A stretch of 64,000 bases of DNA from positions 2,356,001-2,420,000 of the forward strand of contig NC_016599.1 of NCBI RefSeq assembly GCF_000236705.1, written 5' to 3'. Positions 63,202 to 64,000 of this stretch are shown piece after piece (position 1 is the stretch's first letter; each line of letters begins with the position of its first letter). A program made the position numbers and the translations under genes. The stretch is from Owenweeksia hongkongensis DSM 17368 (GTDB lineage: Bacteria; Bacteroidota; Bacteroidia; Flavobacteriales; Schleiferiaceae). The notes under the pieces are model-generated. The model was not told where the DNA came from, made no database searches, and saw nothing but the letters and a program-made list of their open reading frames with translations.

Positions 63202-64000
63202 TTATTGTCCGATTTTGCTTAGTTCGCCAGAAGCAGCAGCCCAAGTCCAGCCTGCAAACTCTCCGCTATTAGCACCTACAGTGTTAGCACCTTCAGCAAC
63301 TTCAGTTACTTCAGTAGGTACGCTACCTTCAAACAGGTCAGCAAGGGTTCCTCCGTTGATAGTAACTTGGATGTTAGAAGTAGCTCCGCTCATGTCTCCT
63401 CCAAAAGATTCGAATGGAGAAAAGTCAGCAGTAGCAGCATATCCAGAAGCAAGACCGTAGAAGTATACATTTTCTAAAGCAGCATTAGTTTCTGAATCCC
63501 AGTCTACCAAGTGATCAATGTTTTCACCAGCGTAAACAGTACCATTCTTAAACCAGTGAGTTCCAGTTGCAGCAGGACCTTCAGGACCGTCAAGTTCGAA
63601 AGCAGAACCACCATTAGGAGTGATTACTACAAAGTTTTCGCAAGTACCCAACCAATCTTGGTCAGTATCAAGACCATCGTCACCAGAGTTCCAAATAAGA
63701 ACGTCAGATACACTAACAGTTCCACCGAACCACTCGATACCATCATCTTGGTTAGCTACTACTTCGATGTGGTGAATTGTGGTTCCAGAACCAACACCAC
63801 CTAAAGTAAGACCATTGATTTCGTTACCAGAACCAATGTTAGTACCACCGTGACGAATAGAAACGTAAGTAAACTCACCAGAACTGTGAGCAGGCTCAGT
63901 ACCACCGTAAAGACCGTTTTGATCAGAAGTAGGAATACCTTCAATCTGTACTTCAGTAGCTGAAGCAGAAATAGGAGCATTTCCTAAGATGATAACACCA
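63202..64000 (-). CDS. secreted beta-helix-like protein (3' part, truncated by window edge)
   Basis: The frame is open for 266 codons from the right edge to its stop; the N-terminus is missing. The visible part has right-handed beta-helix character: GVIILGNAPIS, EGIPTSDQNGLYGGTEPAHS, GEFTYVSIRHGGTNIG, NEINGLTLGGVGSGTTIHHI, EVVANQDDGIEWFGGTVSVSDV, with repeated Gly/Asn turns. Similar proteins occur in marine Bacteroidota and other phyla, often annotated only as hypothetical, and often next to a TonB receptor, as here. The C-terminus (GWTWAAASGELSKIG) lacks an obvious type A sorting domain. Codon use resembles highly expressed genes. Confidence 0.72.
   Translation of the reverse strand, partial: GVIILGNAPISASATEVQIEGIPTSDQNGLYGGTEPAHSSGEFTYVSIRHGGTNIGSGNEINGLTLGGVGSGTTIHHIEVVANQDDGIEWFGGTVSVSDVLIWNSGDDGLDTDQDWLGTCENFVVITPNGGSAFELDGPEGPAATGTHWFKNGTVYAGENIDHLVDWDSETNAALENVYFYGLASGYAATADFSPFESFGGDMSGATSNIQVTINGGTLADLFEGSVPTEVTEVAEGANTVGANSGEFAGWTWAAASGELSKIGQ

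Overview
The window comes from a Bacteroidota chromosome, most likely a marine-type Flavobacteriales (inferred). The signs are type IX secretion (T9SS) C-terminal sorting domains on several secreted proteins, SusC/TonB-type receptors with carboxypeptidase-like N-terminal domains, a GLPGLI protein, HU-CCDC81/SPOR architecture, menaquinone synthesis, and TAnnTTTG promoters with almost no Shine-Dalgarno sequences. No rRNA, tRNA, CRISPR array or transposase gene was seen.

Layout. 0-6 kb: 5' part of an AddB-like nuclease gene (runs off the left edge), a degenerate repeat patch, two tandem outer-membrane-barrel paralogs, a small secreted protein, menB and a C45-type Ntn hydrolase. 6-19 kb: an accessory block. 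A three-gene operon encodes a LodA-like cysteine tryptophylquinone (CTQ) enzyme, its LodB-like flavoprotein and a haem-c lipoprotein. It is flanked on both sides by the same pair of T9SS cargo paralogs (one large beta-propeller/PKD protein, one small protein); the left small copy is a pseudogene. 19-31 kb: acyl-CoA carboxylase beta subunit, methyltransferase, an RND efflux triad (adaptor, pump, outer-membrane channel), a DUF4890 protein, a lipoprotein, SDR, KtrA-like protein and a transsulfuration enzyme. 31.5-32.3 kb: an array of a ~231-bp composite repeat. 32-39 kb: EamA transporter, yicC-lipoprotein-gmk-nadD operon, DUF3885, two redoxins and a GNAT protein. 39-47 kb: TonB-receptor-like barrel with GLPGLI partner, trmL, purine nucleoside phosphorylase, stand-alone receiver domain, dprA. 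47-56.8 kb: a T9SS protein divergent from an ECF sigma factor and its barrel-fused anti-sigma-like partner, then HU/SPOR protein, thioesterase, DUF6427 membrane protein, a 57-aa membrane protein, purD and gdhA. 56.8-64 kb: two tail-fibre-like paralogs with a small T9SS protein, a TonB-dependent receptor, and the 3' part of a beta-helix-like surface protein (runs off the right edge).

The two strongest signals are: (1) the LodA-like/LodB-like/cytochrome operon, which suggests a surface quinoprotein handing electrons to haem c rather than simply making peroxide; and (2) an ECF-type promoter motif, GCAACC-N16-C(G/A)TC(T/A)A. It occurs as an inverted pair between the ECF sigma gene and a T9SS cargo gene, and again upstream of two other T9SS cargo loci, which suggests an ECF regulon for secreted cargo.

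All functions are read from sequence features and family knowledge; nothing was searched or computed.
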